Positions 1 to 7,972 of a DNA stretch of 64,000 nt are shown piece by piece; positions within the stretch are counted from its first letter, which is position 1, and every line of letters starts with the position of its first letter. The stretch covers positions 62,001 through 126,000 of the forward strand of contig JAFRDE010000001.1 in the NCBI GenBank assembly GCA_017403985.1. The letters are read 5' to 3'. Origin of the DNA: Ruminococcus sp. Lineage in GTDB: Bacteria > Bacillota > Clostridia > Oscillospirales > Acutalibacteraceae. Below the pieces are notes generated by a model, which was given only the letters and a program-made list of their open reading frames with translations, was not told where the DNA came from and did no database searches. The position numbers were made by a program, and so were the translations under genes.

Positions 1-19
1 AAATCACTCCGAGGTTGTT

Positions 20-298
20 TTGAAATTTCTGTACATTTATCTCATTATCATCAATCTGATCGCGGTCATCGTTACCGTGCATGATAAAAGAGCCGCCGTC
101 CGCGGAAGCTGGCGCGTCAAGGAACGGACGCTGTTGCTGATCGCGGCGCTCGGCGGTTCTCCCGCGATGCTTCTGACGATGCTTTTGATCCGTCATAAGA
201 CGCGTAAAGCAAAGTTCATGGTCGGTATCCCGCTGATCATCGTCTTACAGCTTGTCATCGTTTTTCTGGTGCTGCATTATGGCCTTGGGATATTATGA
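20..298 (+). CDS. DUF1294 family small membrane protein
   Basis: A 92-residue protein, nearly all hydrophobic. It has an N-terminal membrane segment (about residues 4-20), a basic stretch with HDKRAAVRGSWRVKE, a central segment with GGSPAM, and a C-terminal membrane segment (about 70-90). The order HDKxAA, RxxE and GG(S/G)xxA is typical of DUF1294, whose function is unknown. The start is TTG, five bases after a GAGG ribosome binding site. The gene lies at the window edge, so its upstream context is missing. Its last 20 bases overlap the start of the RluA-type gene, which suggests translational coupling. Confidence 0.8.
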   Translation: MKFLYIYLIIINLIAVIVTVHDKRAAVRGSWRVKERTLLLIAALGGSPAMLLTMLLIRHKTRKAKFMVGIPLIIVLQLVIVFLVLHYGLGIL

Positions 299-1166
299 GT
301 TTACGGTAGGTTCCGCTGACGACGGGATCACAGTCAAAAGCTTTCTCAGGAGAAAATGCGGCTTATCCGCGCGCTCGATGACAGTGATCAAGTACAGCGG
401 CGGCAGTATCACCCGCGGCGATCAAGAACTGCGTGCGAACGATATCCTGCATAGCAATGATCTGATCAATGTTTTTTTACCGCGTGAAACGTGCGATATC
501 ACGCCTGTTGAAGGCAGCCTTGATATCCTGTTTGAAGACGATTATCTCCTGATCGTCAATAAACCCGCCGCCATACCGGTGCATCCTACGAAGGTTCATC
601 AGCTCGACACGCTCGCCAACATTGTAAGCTTTTATCAGAGCGAGAGGGGAGAGGCATACACATTCCGCGCACTGAACCGTCTGGATAAGGATACATCCGG
701 ATTCGTGCTGATGGCAAAAGACAGGATCGCTTATTCATTGATTTTGCCGACGGTGCAAAAGACATACATCGCCGTTTGCGAGGGAGATATTACGAGCGGC
801 GGTACAATTAATGAACCGATCGCTTTAGCAAAGGACAGCAAGATCAAACGCTGTGTCAGCGCTGACGGCGACAGAGCCGTAACGCATTATGAGCCGATCG
901 CACACGGCAACGGTCATACGATGTGCCGTGTGCAGCTTGAGACCGGCAGGACGCACCAGATAAGGTGCCACATGAGCTATATCGGTCATCCGCTCGCGGG
1001 CGACGATCTGTACGGCGGAAGTCTGCAGTATATCAGACGGCAGGCGCTGCACTGTCAGGCAGTATCTTTCATTCATCCCGTTTCGGGCGAAAAGATCGAG
1101 CTGAATACCGATATACCGGAAGAATTAAGGCTCCTTTTGGGAAAAGGAGCTGTCACCGAATGGTGA
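279..1166 (+). CDS. RluA family pseudouridine synthase
   Basis: Converts uridine to pseudouridine in rRNA or tRNA; the exact target cannot be read from sequence. The 295-residue protein has an S4-like RNA-binding region (about residues 8-70), then the RluA catalytic domain with NRLDKDTSG at about 133-141, where the Asp is the family's catalytic residue. GRTHQIRCHMSYIGHPLAGD follows near the C-terminal third, as in RluA/RluC/RluD. I chose ATG 279 over an upstream TTG at 252 because the protein then begins in the usual place before the S4 region. The last 11 codons and the stop lie inside a dispersed palindromic repeat (1129-1202), so the natural C-terminus was probably replaced by repeat-encoded residues. 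Confidence 0.88.
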   Translation: MALGYYEFTVGSADDGITVKSFLRRKCGLSARSMTVIKYSGGSITRGDQELRANDILHSNDLINVFLPRETCDITPVEGSLDILFEDDYLLIVNKPAAIPVHPTKVHQLDTLANIVSFYQSERGEAYTFRALNRLDKDTSGFVLMAKDRIAYSLILPTVQKTYIAVCEGDITSGGTINEPIALAKDSKIKRCVSADGDRAVTHYEPIAHGNGHTMCRVQLETGRTHQIRCHMSYIGHPLAGDDLYGGSLQYIRRQALHCQAVSFIHPVSGEKIELNTDIPEELRLLLGKGAVTEW

Positions 1167-1202
1167 CTGAGGAATTGTATTGATTGAACGAGCGTCAGCG
1201 AG
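1129..1202. repeat. Dispersed two-hairpin repeat, copy 1 (ends rluA-like gene)
   Basis: Two adjacent short hairpins, GGCTCCTTTT/AAAAGGAGC and GTCACC/GGTGAC, followed by GAGGAATTGTAT and CGAGCGTCAGCGAGA. Nearly the same sequence recurs at 54111-54187, and the same two-hairpin plan is seen at 14405-14453 and 21056-21100. Its 5' part is translated as the tail of the RluA-type protein and supplies the TGA stop at 1164-1166. Confidence 0.85.
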
Positions 1203-1229
1203 ATACCATTCACTCACTTGATGATATGA

Positions 1230-1631
1230 CTATTTAATGCGTACCTTTTCCTTCTTATTGACTCCCGCGATACCTCCGATCACACCGCACAGCAGCAGTA
1301 CAGCGCTTCTGATCAGCGTTAACAGACCGATATGATTATCAGGGAGCGCAAAACCGACGCATAGTAAGATCATCAGCGTCAACACTCCGACTGCCGCGCC
1401 GATGATCAATCCCTTGCATTTGGAAACGCGGCACGCGATATACGCGCCGATCAGCACGCCGACGCCTTCGATCCCGATCATGACATAGTCGATGATGCCG
1501 TAGGGGAGCCCGGACGTCATTTTCAGCATCAAACAGAATAAACATGTCAGCAGTAACATGATGACGCCGGATGACAAAATTCCGATCAATATCGCTTTCG
1601 GCAGCTTTTTATTTTCCTGTGTAACGGACAT
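1230..1631 (-). CDS. TIGR04086 family membrane protein
   Basis: A 133-residue protein with four predicted membrane segments (about residues 13-33, 43-63, 70-90 and 100-120) and a basic tail. Glycine-rich segment pairs and a position next to yajC match the TIGR04086 family of Clostridia and Bacilli, whose function is unknown. The start is placed at the internal ATG (MSVTQ, complement of 1629-1631), because its ribosome binding site GGGGTGAT lies just upstream in the arm of the preceding hairpin. It is probably expressed by read-through from yajC. Family assignment rests on topology and neighbourhood and is fairly confident. Confidence 0.75.
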   Translation of the reverse strand: MSVTQENKKLPKAILIGILSSGVIMLLLTCLFCLMLKMTSGLPYGIIDYVMIGIEGVGVLIGAYIACRVSKCKGLIIGAAVGVLTLMILLCVGFALPDNHIGLLTLIRSAVLLLCGVIGGIAGVNKKEKVRIK

Positions 1632-1637
1632 AAAAAA

Positions 1638-1668
1638 ATCACCCCTGTACACTCTATGCAGGGGTGAT
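1638..1668 (-). terminator. Hairpin between yajC and TIGR04086 gene, carrying its RBS
   Basis: Read on the minus strand: a 10-bp perfect stem ATCACCCCTG/CAGGGGTGAT followed at once by seven T residues and the ATG at 1631. It has the form of an intrinsic terminator for yajC. The 3' arm (AGGGGTGA) is also the only plausible ribosome binding site of the downstream gene. Confidence 0.8.
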
Positions 1669-1681
1669 GATTGTTATTCTA

Positions 1682-2086
1682 TTATTCGTTATTCTTGCGG
1701 GCTTCCTTTTCTTCCTTGGCAGCCTGCTTAGCGGCTTTTTTCGCAGCGAGCTTATCCATGAACGACTCGTTGCCGGTCGCGGGAGTATCCTTGACGGTAT
1801 CCACGCTGGAGATAGCCCATTTCTTGAATTTCATCTTAGTGCGGTCGGGACCGGTCTCGATGACAAAAGCATCCTCGTCCTCTTTTACCGCGATGATTCT
1901 GCCCTGAATACCGCCGATGGTAGTAATGTCGTCACCGATCGCGATATTGTTGCGCATCTCCTGTTCACGTTTCTTTTTCTTTGAATTGGGACGGATAAGC
2001 AGGAAATAAAGTACGGCAAATAATCCGATATAAACTAAAATGATCCACCAGCTGCCGCCGCCGCCTTCACCGTTAAGTCCAAACAT
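1682..2086 (-). CDS. yajC: Preprotein translocase subunit YajC
   Basis: Accessory subunit of the SecDF-YajC complex at the Sec translocon. At 134 residues it has the standard layout: a short Gly-rich N-terminus, one membrane segment (about 13-31) ending in LLIRPNSKKKKREQE, then a small beta-rich cytosolic domain with IAIGDDITTIGGIQGRI. The C-terminus is a Lys/Ala/Glu-rich tail of about 30 residues, a common extension. It has its own sigma-A-like promoter (2121-2149), so it is separable from the upstream tgt gene, although tgt-yajC linkage is conserved widely. No secD or secF is in the window. Confidence 0.95.
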   Translation of the reverse strand: MFGLNGEGGGGSWWIILVYIGLFAVLYFLLIRPNSKKKKREQEMRNNIAIGDDITTIGGIQGRIIAVKEDEDAFVIETGPDRTKMKFKKWAISSVDTVKDTPATGNESFMDKLAAKKAAKQAAKEEKEARKNNE

Positions 2087-2120
2087 ATATGCAACTTCCT
2101 TTCAAAAATAATTCCAAGAT

Positions 2121-2149
2121 ATTATAACAGGTTAAATTGATTTTTGCAA
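2121..2149 (-). promoter_or_regulatory. Sigma-A-type promoter for yajC
   Basis: On the minus strand TTGCAA (2149-2144), a 17-base spacer and TATAAT (2126-2121) lie about 35 bases upstream of the yajC start. Spacing and -10 box match the housekeeping consensus. Confidence 0.75.
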
Positions 2150-2162
2150 GTAAAATATGAAA

Positions 2163-3293
2163 TTAAATGCGTTTATCCAGAATAATTCTGTTTTTTCGGT
2201 AGAATTCTTCATAGGTTCCCGCGTCCAGATTGTCGCGGATCTTCTGCATCAGGGTGTTGTAGAAGTACAGATTGTGCATCACCGCGAGCCGCATACCGAG
2301 CATCTCCTTCGCCTTGAACAGGTGGCGCAGATAGGCGCGGGTATGGCGCTGACACACAGGGCAGTCACATGCTTCGTCGATCGGTCTCTCGTCCAGTTCA
2401 TACTTTGCGTTCATGATATTGACGATACCGTTCCAAGTGAACAAGTGACCGTGGCGCGCGTTGCGGGAGGGCATGACGCAGTCAAAGAGATCGACGCCTC
2501 TGTATACCGCTTCGAGAATATTGACGGGGGTGCCGACTCCCATCAGGTAGCGGGGCTTATCCTTGGGAGCGAAAGGTTCGACCGCCTCGATGATCTCATA
2601 CATCGTTTCAGCAGGTTCTCCTACTGCCAGACCGCCGATCGCGTAGCCGTCCAGCTCCAGCTCGGCGATCTCTTTCATATGCTCGATCCTCAGGTCGGCG
2701 TAGGTCGCGCCCTGATTGATGCCGAACAGCATCTGATGCGGGTTGATGGTATCCTCCAGCGTATTCAGCCTGTCCATCTCCGCTTTACAGCGGTGCAGCC
2801 AGTTGGTGGTGCGCTTGACGGAGGCTTTGGCGTAGTCATAAGGCGCGGGATTCTCCACGCACTCGTCGAACGCCATCGCGATGGTAGAGCCTAAGTTCGA
2901 CTGGATCCGCATGCTTTCCTCGGGGCCCATGAAGATGCGTCTGCCGTCGATATGAGAGTTGAAGACGACGCCTTCCTCTTTGATGTTATTCAGTTTCGCG
3001 AGCGAAAAGACCTGAAAGCCGCCTGAATCCGTCAGGATCACACCGTTCCAACCTGTCATCTTATGCAGACCGCCGAGCTTTTTGACGATCTCGTCGCCGG
3101 GGCGCAGATGCAGGTGATAGGTGTTGCTCAACATGACCTGTGTGTTGATGTTTTGAAGATCATAAGCGGACAGCCCGCCTTTGATCGCGGCGCAGGTCGC
3201 GACGTTCATAAACGCCGGCATCTGCACCGTTCCGTGTACGGTTTTGAATTCGCCGCGGCGGGCGCGGCCTTCCTGTTTTAATAATGTATACAT
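2163..3293 (-). CDS. tgt: tRNA-guanine(34) transglycosylase
   Basis: Exchanges guanine at the wobble position of GUN-anticodon tRNAs for the queuine precursor preQ1. The 376-residue length is typical. TDSGGFQ around residues 89-94 carries the conserved Asp of the base-binding site. LFDCVMPSRNARHG near residue 265 holds the nucleophilic Asp and the RNA-binding residues, and CDCPVCQRH plus the following His near residue 300 form the zinc site. It follows queA by 18 bases on the same strand, so the two queuosine steps are co-transcribed. No other queuosine genes are present here. Confidence 0.96.
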   Translation of the reverse strand: MYTLLKQEGRARRGEFKTVHGTVQMPAFMNVATCAAIKGGLSAYDLQNINTQVMLSNTYHLHLRPGDEIVKKLGGLHKMTGWNGVILTDSGGFQVFSLAKLNNIKEEGVVFNSHIDGRRIFMGPEESMRIQSNLGSTIAMAFDECVENPAPYDYAKASVKRTTNWLHRCKAEMDRLNTLEDTINPHQMLFGINQGATYADLRIEHMKEIAELELDGYAIGGLAVGEPAETMYEIIEAVEPFAPKDKPRYLMGVGTPVNILEAVYRGVDLFDCVMPSRNARHGHLFTWNGIVNIMNAKYELDERPIDEACDCPVCQRHTRAYLRHLFKAKEMLGMRLAVMHNLYFYNTLMQKIRDNLDAGTYEEFYRKNRIILDKRI

Positions 3294-3311
3294 AGGGTAA
3301 TTCCTTTTCTG

Positions 3312-4337
3312 TTACAGTATCGCCATCGCGTCGCCGAAGGAGAAGAAGCGATACTTCTCTTTGACGGCGACCTCATAGGCTTTCATCGTCTTATCATAAC
3401 CGTAAAACGCGGATACCAGCATGATCAGCGTGCTTTCCGGCAGGTGGAAGTTGGTGATCAGTCCGTCGAGCACCTTGAATGTAAAGCCGGGGTAGATGAA
3501 AATGTCCGTATACCCGTCGCAGGCTCTAATCTCACTGTATTCCGCGGCGACGCTTTCCAAGGTGCGGCAGGAGGTGGTGCCGACGGCGATCACGCGCTTG
3601 CCATTCGCTTTGGTATTGTTGATCAGCTCGGCTGTTTCGGCGGGGATCTCATAATGCTCGCTGTGCATCTTGTGTTTGGTGACGTCGTCGACCTTAACGG
3701 GACGGAAGGTGCCCAAACCGACATGTAAGGTAACATATCCGATGTTGACGCCTTTCGCGCGTATTTTATCCAGCAGTTCATTGGTGAAGTGCAGTCCCGC
3801 TGTCGGGGCGGCGGCGGAGCCTAATTCATGCGAATAGACCGTCTGGTAGCGTTCCTGATCCTCTAACTTTTCGGTGATGTAAGGGGGGAGAGGCATCTGA
3901 CCGATCTTATCGAGGGTGGAGAAGATGTTTTCCTCACTCTCCAGCTCTACGATGCGGTTGCCGTCGTCGACAATATCCACGACCTGAGCTTTGAGCAATC
4001 CTTCGCCGAAAACGAAACGTGCGCCGATCTTCGCTTTCTTGCCGGGCTTGACCAGTGTTTCCCAGCGGTTGCCGCTGATCTGCTTCAACAGCAGGAATTC
4101 GATCTTGGCTCCTGTATCCTCCTTATAGCCGTATATACGAGCGGGGATGACGCGCGAGTCGTTGACGATCAGGCAGTCGCCTTCGTTGAGATAATCGATG
4201 ATATCGTAAAAGTGTTTATGCTCGATGGAGTCGTTCTCACGCTTTAATACCATCATGCGGGAGTGATCGCGCGGCTCGATCGGCGTCTGGGCGATCTGCT
4301 CCTGCGGTAAATCATAATAAAAATCGCTTGTTTTCAT
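3312..4337 (-). CDS. queA: S-adenosylmethionine:tRNA ribosyltransferase-isomerase
   Basis: Moves the ribosyl part of SAM onto preQ1-modified tRNA to give epoxyqueuosine. The 341-residue length and motifs are standard: [12 protein letters not shown] at the N-terminus, [12 protein letters not shown] around 58-69, TAGLHFT mid-protein and [18 protein letters not shown] near the C-terminus. It is the first gene of a queA-tgt unit. Its upstream region overlaps the divergent asd promoter: the -35 box of asd, read on the other strand, is TTGTCA and could serve queA, but its -10 is not clear. Confidence 0.97.
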   Translation of the reverse strand: MKTSDFYYDLPQEQIAQTPIEPRDHSRMMVLKRENDSIEHKHFYDIIDYLNEGDCLIVNDSRVIPARIYGYKEDTGAKIEFLLLKQISGNRWETLVKPGKKAKIGARFVFGEGLLKAQVVDIVDDGNRIVELESEENIFSTLDKIGQMPLPPYITEKLEDQERYQTVYSHELGSAAAPTAGLHFTNELLDKIRAKGVNIGYVTLHVGLGTFRPVKVDDVTKHKMHSEHYEIPAETAELINNTKANGKRVIAVGTTSCRTLESVAAEYSEIRACDGYTDIFIYPGFTFKVLDGLITNFHLPESTLIMLVSAFYGYDKTMKAYEVAVKEKYRFFSFGDAMAIL

Positions 4338-4377
4338 ATTTTAGCCTCAAATTAACGATTATGTTACATAATTGAAA

Positions 4378-4406
4378 TTGACAAATTCACGCGGTAATGA
4401 TATATT
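4378..4406 (+). promoter_or_regulatory. Promoter of the asd-dapA-dapB unit
   Basis: TTGACA (4378-4383), a 17-base spacer and TATATT (4401-4406), about 95 bases upstream of asd. The long AT-rich leader contains ATATATTATAT at 4400 and its inverse ATATAATATAT at 4439, which could pair. Confidence 0.75.
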
Positions 4407-4455
4407 ATATCTTGATATAGATTATACATCTGTATGTCATATAATATATTATAAT

Positions 4456-4478
4456 AGTTGAAAACTCAACTGTTTTTT
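4456..4478 (+). terminator. Short terminator-like hairpin in the asd leader
   Basis: AGTTGA/TCAACT, a 6-bp stem with a 4-base loop, is followed by G and seven T residues, inside the leader between the asd promoter and its start codon. Position and U-tract suggest an attenuator. The stem is short, so this is tentative. Confidence 0.4.
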
Positions 4479-4499
4479 TGAATTTGGGAGGAATTTGAT

Positions 4500-5585
4500 A
4501 TGAAAACCTATAATGTCGGAATCATCGGCGCTACCGGTATGGTAGGTCAGAGATTCTCTTTACTGCTTGAAAATCATCCGTGGTTCAATGTGACCGCCAT
4601 CGCCGCATCCAAACGCAGCGCCGGCAAAACCTATGCCGAGGCTGTCGAGGGCAGATGGGCGATGACCGCTCCGATCCCCTCGAACATCAAGGATATGGTC
4701 ATGATGGACGCGGCTGACGTTGAGGCTGTCGCTTCCAAGGTCGATTTCGTATTCTGCGCGGTCGATATGAAGAAGGACGAGATCAAAGCGCTGGAGGAAG
4801 CGTACGCGAAGGCGGAGTGCCCCGTTGTATCCAACAACTCCGCGAACCGTCACACCCCCGACGTTCCGATGATCGTTCCCGAGATTAATCCCGAGCATGC
4901 CGAGATCATCCACGCGCAGAGAAAGCGCCTGGGCACCAAGCGCGGCTTCATCGCCGTCAAGTCGAACTGCTCCCTGCAGAGCTACGTTCCCGCTATTCAT
5001 CCCTTGAAGGATAAATATAAAGTCAACAAAGTCCTCGCCTGCACCTATCAGGCGATCTCCGGCGCCGGCAAGACCTTTGAGCGCTGGCCCGAGATGGTCG
5101 ACAACGTCATCCCGTACATCGGCGGCGAGGAAGAAAAGAGCGAGCAGGAGCCGCTCAAGTTGTGGGGCCATATCGAAGGCGACAAGATCGTCAACGCCGA
5201 CGATATCGCGATCACTTCCCAGTGCATCCGCGTACCCGTTTCCGACGGTCATACCGCGGCGGTGTTCATGAGCTTCGGTGTGGAAGATAAACCCACTGTC
5301 GAAGAGATCATCGACATCTGGAACAACTATAAGGGCAGAGCACAGGAGCTCGAGCTTCCGTCCGCTCCCAAGCAGTTCCTGCATTACTTCACCGAGCCCG
5401 ACAGACCTCAGATCAAGTCCGAGCGTCTCTTGGAGGGCGGCATGGCGGTATCCGTCGGTCGACTCAGACCCGATACCCAGTATGATATGAAGTTCGTCTG
5501 CATGTCGCACAACACCCTTCGCGGCGCGGCGGGCGGCGCGGTCCTGATGGCTGAGCTGCTTTGCGCGGAAGGCTACATGGATTAA
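4500..5585 (+). CDS. asd: Aspartate-semialdehyde dehydrogenase (archaeal-type subfamily)
   Basis: Reduces aspartyl phosphate to aspartate semialdehyde, the branch point to lysine/diaminopimelate, threonine and methionine. At 361 residues it has the NADP-binding GATGMVGQRF at 10-19 and the catalytic Cys157 in KSNCSLQS. RVPVSDGHTAAV further on is the dimer/active-site region. The length and the GRWAM and SNNSANR segments fit the TIGR00978 archaeal/fungal-like subfamily rather than the shorter E. coli type. The RBS GGGAGG lies 8 bases before ATG. It heads a run with dapA and dapB. Confidence 0.95.
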   Translation: MKTYNVGIIGATGMVGQRFSLLLENHPWFNVTAIAASKRSAGKTYAEAVEGRWAMTAPIPSNIKDMVMMDAADVEAVASKVDFVFCAVDMKKDEIKALEEAYAKAECPVVSNNSANRHTPDVPMIVPEINPEHAEIIHAQRKRLGTKRGFIAVKSNCSLQSYVPAIHPLKDKYKVNKVLACTYQAISGAGKTFERWPEMVDNVIPYIGGEEEKSEQEPLKLWGHIEGDKIVNADDIAITSQCIRVPVSDGHTAAVFMSFGVEDKPTVEEIIDIWNNYKGRAQELELPSAPKQFLHYFTEPDRPQIKSERLLEGGMAVSVGRLRPDTQYDMKFVCMSHNTLRGAAGGAVLMAELLCAEGYMD

Positions 5586-5610
5586 AGATTAGTACTTCGT
5601 TTAGAGATTA

Positions 5611-5645
5611 ACTTGCCACTGGTCACTTGCCACTGGTCACTAATT
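5611..5645. repeat. Tandem 14-bp repeat between asd and dapA
   Basis: Two exact copies of ACTTGCCACTGGTC (5611-5624 and 5625-5638) followed by ACTAATT. The reverse complement closely resembles 15742-15777, so this is a dispersed element. It sits just before the dapA ribosome binding site. Confidence 0.8.
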
Positions 5646-5659
5646 ATGGAGGAACTCTT

Positions 5660-6559
5660 ATGAGTAAGCATATTTTTACAGGCGCGGGCGTTGCCCTGAT
5701 CACCCCGATGCACAGCGACGGTTCCGTCAATTACGACGAGCTGGCGCGTTTGCTTGAATTCCAGGTAGAGAACGGTACCGACGCGATCATCGCCTGCGGC
5801 ACTACCGGCGAGGCGGCTACCTTGAGCGTCAAGGAGCACTGCGAGGTACTGTCCTTCGTCTGCGAGCGTATCAACGGACGTATCCCGGTCATCGCGGGCA
5901 CCGGCTCCAACGATACCAGCACGGCGATCGAGCTTTCCAAGTCTGCCGAATCCAGCGGCGCGGATGCTCTGCTGTCCGTTACCCCTTATTACAATAAAAC
6001 CTCTCAGGAAGGCTTGTTCCGCCACTTCACCACGATCGCGGATAACATCGACCTGCCTGTGATCCTGTATAACGTACCGTCGCGTACCGGCTGCAATATC
6101 AAGCCGAAGACCTACGCCAGACTGTGCAAGCATGAGAACATCGTCGCTACCAAGGAGGCGAACGGCGATATCTCCAGCGTATCTCAGACACGTTCTCTGT
6201 GCGGCGATCAGCTGGATATTTACTCAGGTAACGACGACCAGACCGTTCCGTTCATGTCTCTCGGTGCTTTGGGCGTTATCTCCGTGTTCTCCAACTTCTG
6301 CCCGAAGGAGATGCATGAGATCTGTGAGCTGTGCCTGAACAACAACTTCGTGGAAGCGGCTAAGCTGAATTTCCATTATGTCGAGCTGATGGACATCATG
6401 TTCTCGGACGTCAACCCGATCCCCGTCAAGACGGCGATGAACCTGATCGGCTTCAACGCCGGCGAATGCAGACTGCCGCTGGTGCCGATGAGCTATTCGG
6501 GCTATCACGATCTCAAGGATTGTCTGGCAAAGTACAACCTGATCGGAAAGTACGCCTAA
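5660..6559 (+). CDS. dapA: 4-hydroxy-tetrahydrodipicolinate synthase
   Basis: Condenses pyruvate with aspartate semialdehyde, the first committed step to diaminopimelate and lysine. The 299-residue TIM-barrel protein has CGTTGEAATL at 46-55, the catalytic Tyr137 in ILYNVPSRTG and the Schiff-base Lys165 in VATKEANGD. Start ATG 5660 is used because GGAGG lies 6 bases upstream; an earlier in-frame TTG would read through the repeat. It follows asd by 74 bases that hold the tandem repeat and no terminator. Confidence 0.97.
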   Translation: MSKHIFTGAGVALITPMHSDGSVNYDELARLLEFQVENGTDAIIACGTTGEAATLSVKEHCEVLSFVCERINGRIPVIAGTGSNDTSTAIELSKSAESSGADALLSVTPYYNKTSQEGLFRHFTTIADNIDLPVILYNVPSRTGCNIKPKTYARLCKHENIVATKEANGDISSVSQTRSLCGDQLDIYSGNDDQTVPFMSLGALGVISVFSNFCPKEMHEICELCLNNNFVEAAKLNFHYVELMDIMFSDVNPIPVKTAMNLIGFNAGECRLPLVPMSYSGYHDLKDCLAKYNLIGKYA

Positions 6560-6659
6560 GAAGCGTGACGCTTCACCCCGTTCCGCCTTTGGATCACCTT
6601 GGTCTTTTACTTTCCTTTCTTCAACGGCGGGGTCAGAACAATTTCAAATTATCAAACTT

Positions 6660-6683
6660 ACAGGGCGAAGTGCTTCGCCCTGT
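6660..6683. repeat. Perfect hairpin between dapA and dapB
   Basis: ACAGGGCGAAG/CTTCGCCCTGT is an 11-bp perfect stem with a 2-base loop, 22 bases before the dapB start and next to its AAGGAGG site. There is no T-run, so it may be a processing or stability element rather than a terminator. Confidence 0.65.
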
Positions 6684-6705
6684 TCCCTTATAAGGAGGTT
6701 TACTC

Positions 6706-7455
6706 ATGGTAAAGATATTACTCAACGGCTGTCTGGGCAAAATGGGACAGGCTGTAGAAGGCTGCGTCAACGAACGCGACGACGTGATGATTTCCTGCGG
6801 TGTAGATATCGCCGAGGGAAACAAGACTTATCCTGTATACAACTGCTTTGTCGACGTACAGGAAACGCCCGACGTGATCGTCGACTTTTCCAATCCGCTG
6901 GTACTGGACGATATGCTCGCCTTCGCGGCGGAAAAGAAGATCCCCGTGATCATCTGCACGACCGGATTTTCCGAGGCGCAGGTACAGAAGATCAGGGATA
7001 CAGCGAAAGAGATCCCCGTTTTTTATTCCGGCAATATGTCGCTTGGCATCAACGTGCTGATCGCTCTCTCCAAAATGGCGGCAAAGGTACTGTACAACAG
7101 CTTCGATATCGAAGTGATCGAAAAGCATCATAATCTCAAGCTCGACGCTCCCTCCGGTACCGCGCTGATGATCGCCGACGCCATCAACGACGAGATCGGC
7201 GGCGCGCAGTATGTCTATGACCGTCACGCCTACCGCAAAAGACGCGAGCACAGCGAGATCGGCATCCATTCCATCCGCGGCGGCACTATCGTCGGTGAGC
7301 ATGAAGTCATCTTTGCCGGTCACGACGAGGTCGTCAGCCTGAAGCATCAGGCGCAGAGCAAGGGCGTCTTCGCAGCGGGTGCGGTCAACGCCGCCGTCTT
7401 TATGAAGGACAAGCCCGCCGGGATGTACGATATGTCCGACATGCTGAAGGGCTGA
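6706..7455 (+). CDS. dapB: 4-hydroxy-tetrahydrodipicolinate reductase
   Basis: NAD(P)H-dependent reduction of the DapA product. The 249-residue protein has an N-terminal Rossmann fold beginning ILLNGCLGKMGQ. Active-site His141-His142 lie in EKHHNLKLDAPSGTA, where the Lys and the DAPSGTA loop bind substrate. It has a strong AAGGAGG site 7 bases before ATG. It completes an asd-dapA-dapB unit supplying diaminopimelate for peptidoglycan and dipicolinate for spores. Later dap genes are not in the window. Confidence 0.96.
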   Translation: MVKILLNGCLGKMGQAVEGCVNERDDVMISCGVDIAEGNKTYPVYNCFVDVQETPDVIVDFSNPLVLDDMLAFAAEKKIPVIICTTGFSEAQVQKIRDTAKEIPVFYSGNMSLGINVLIALSKMAAKVLYNSFDIEVIEKHHNLKLDAPSGTALMIADAINDEIGGAQYVYDRHAYRKRREHSEIGIHSIRGGTIVGEHEVIFAGHDEVVSLKHQAQSKGVFAAGAVNAAVFMKDKPAGMYDMSDMLKG

Positions 7456-7492
7456 TATTAGCCTGTATCCGTTCTGTATACATTTTGTATAC

Positions 7493-7625
7493 GCAGGTTA
7501 GGTTAGGTAAGAATAGTATAGATAATCATAACGGAACCGTTTTGGAACCCAATTGGAACCCAAACGGAACCGCAGGTAAGGATAGGTTAGGATAGGTAAG
7601 GTCAGGATAGTATAGTATAGATTGA
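7493..7625. repeat. Low-complexity GGTTAG/GGATAG and GGAACC region
   Basis: The stretch after dapB contains degenerate short repeats. These are GGTTAGGTTAGGTAAG, then three spaced GGAACC(C) units with AT-rich interiors (7533-7571), then GGTAAGGATAGGTTAGGATAGG and TATAGTATAG. It has no coding potential and looks like a decayed microsatellite. The 289-base gap between dapB and the next gene holds this plus the hairpin at 7693-7738. Confidence 0.7.
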
Positions 7626-7692
7626 TTCATGATTCGGCAGAGCCGAGGTTCATTCATTAATACGATGAATGGATTCATTTCAATAATGAGAT

Positions 7693-7738
7693 AACACCTT
7701 TGTTTTCTTATCATACACTGATAGGGAACAGAGGTGTT
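7693..7738 (+). terminator. Hairpin after dapB carrying the RBS of the DUF3343 gene
   Basis: AACACCTTTGTT (7693-7704) pairs with AACAGAGGTGTT (7727-7738) through 12 bp with one G-U pair, plus an inner TATCA/TGATA. TTTTATTT follows. The 3' arm contains AGAGGTG, the ribosome binding site 8 bases before the ATG at 7745. Confidence 0.75.
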
Positions 7739-7744
7739 TTATTT

Positions 7745-7972
7745 ATGAATAAAGAACTGATACTCCTGCCTTCCGTCACCTACGCGATGAAGGCGAAAGG
7801 TATCCTTGACCAATATAAGATCCGTTCCTATATACAGCGCACGCCGAAGAATACCGGTGTCAAATCCTGCGGCTACTGTCTGTTTGTGCCGAACAGAACC
7901 GATGAAGCCGAACAGCTGATCCGTTCCAAGGGGATCAGGGTGTCCGGCAGGGCGAAACGGGAGGAGCTATGA
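7745..7972 (+). CDS. DUF3343 (putative Se/S carrier-like) protein
   Basis: A 75-residue protein beginning MNKELILLPSVTYAMKAKGI with a CGYC motif at residues 42-45. It matches DUF3343, small proteins proposed to carry sulfur or selenium because they co-occur with cysteine desulfurases and selenium metabolism genes. The stop overlaps the start of the following aminotransferase V gene (ATGA at 7969-7972), so the two are translationally coupled. The start is chosen at 7745 by the AGAGGTG site. Carrier function is inferred from family and partner; no selD or other selenium gene is visible here. Confidence 0.8.
   Translation: MNKELILLPSVTYAMKAKGILDQYKIRSYIQRTPKNTGVKSCGYCLFVPNRTDEAEQLIRSKGIRVSGRAKREEL

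Noticed and set aside
4407-4499. Lysine riboswitch before asd
   Set aside because: The AT-rich leader is about 90 bases and has none of the lysine-aptamer core.
4560-5510. Long open frame (316 codons) opposite asd
   Set aside because: Antisense to a clear asd gene with strong codon bias; such frames arise from GC-rich third positions. No ribosome binding site and no family features.
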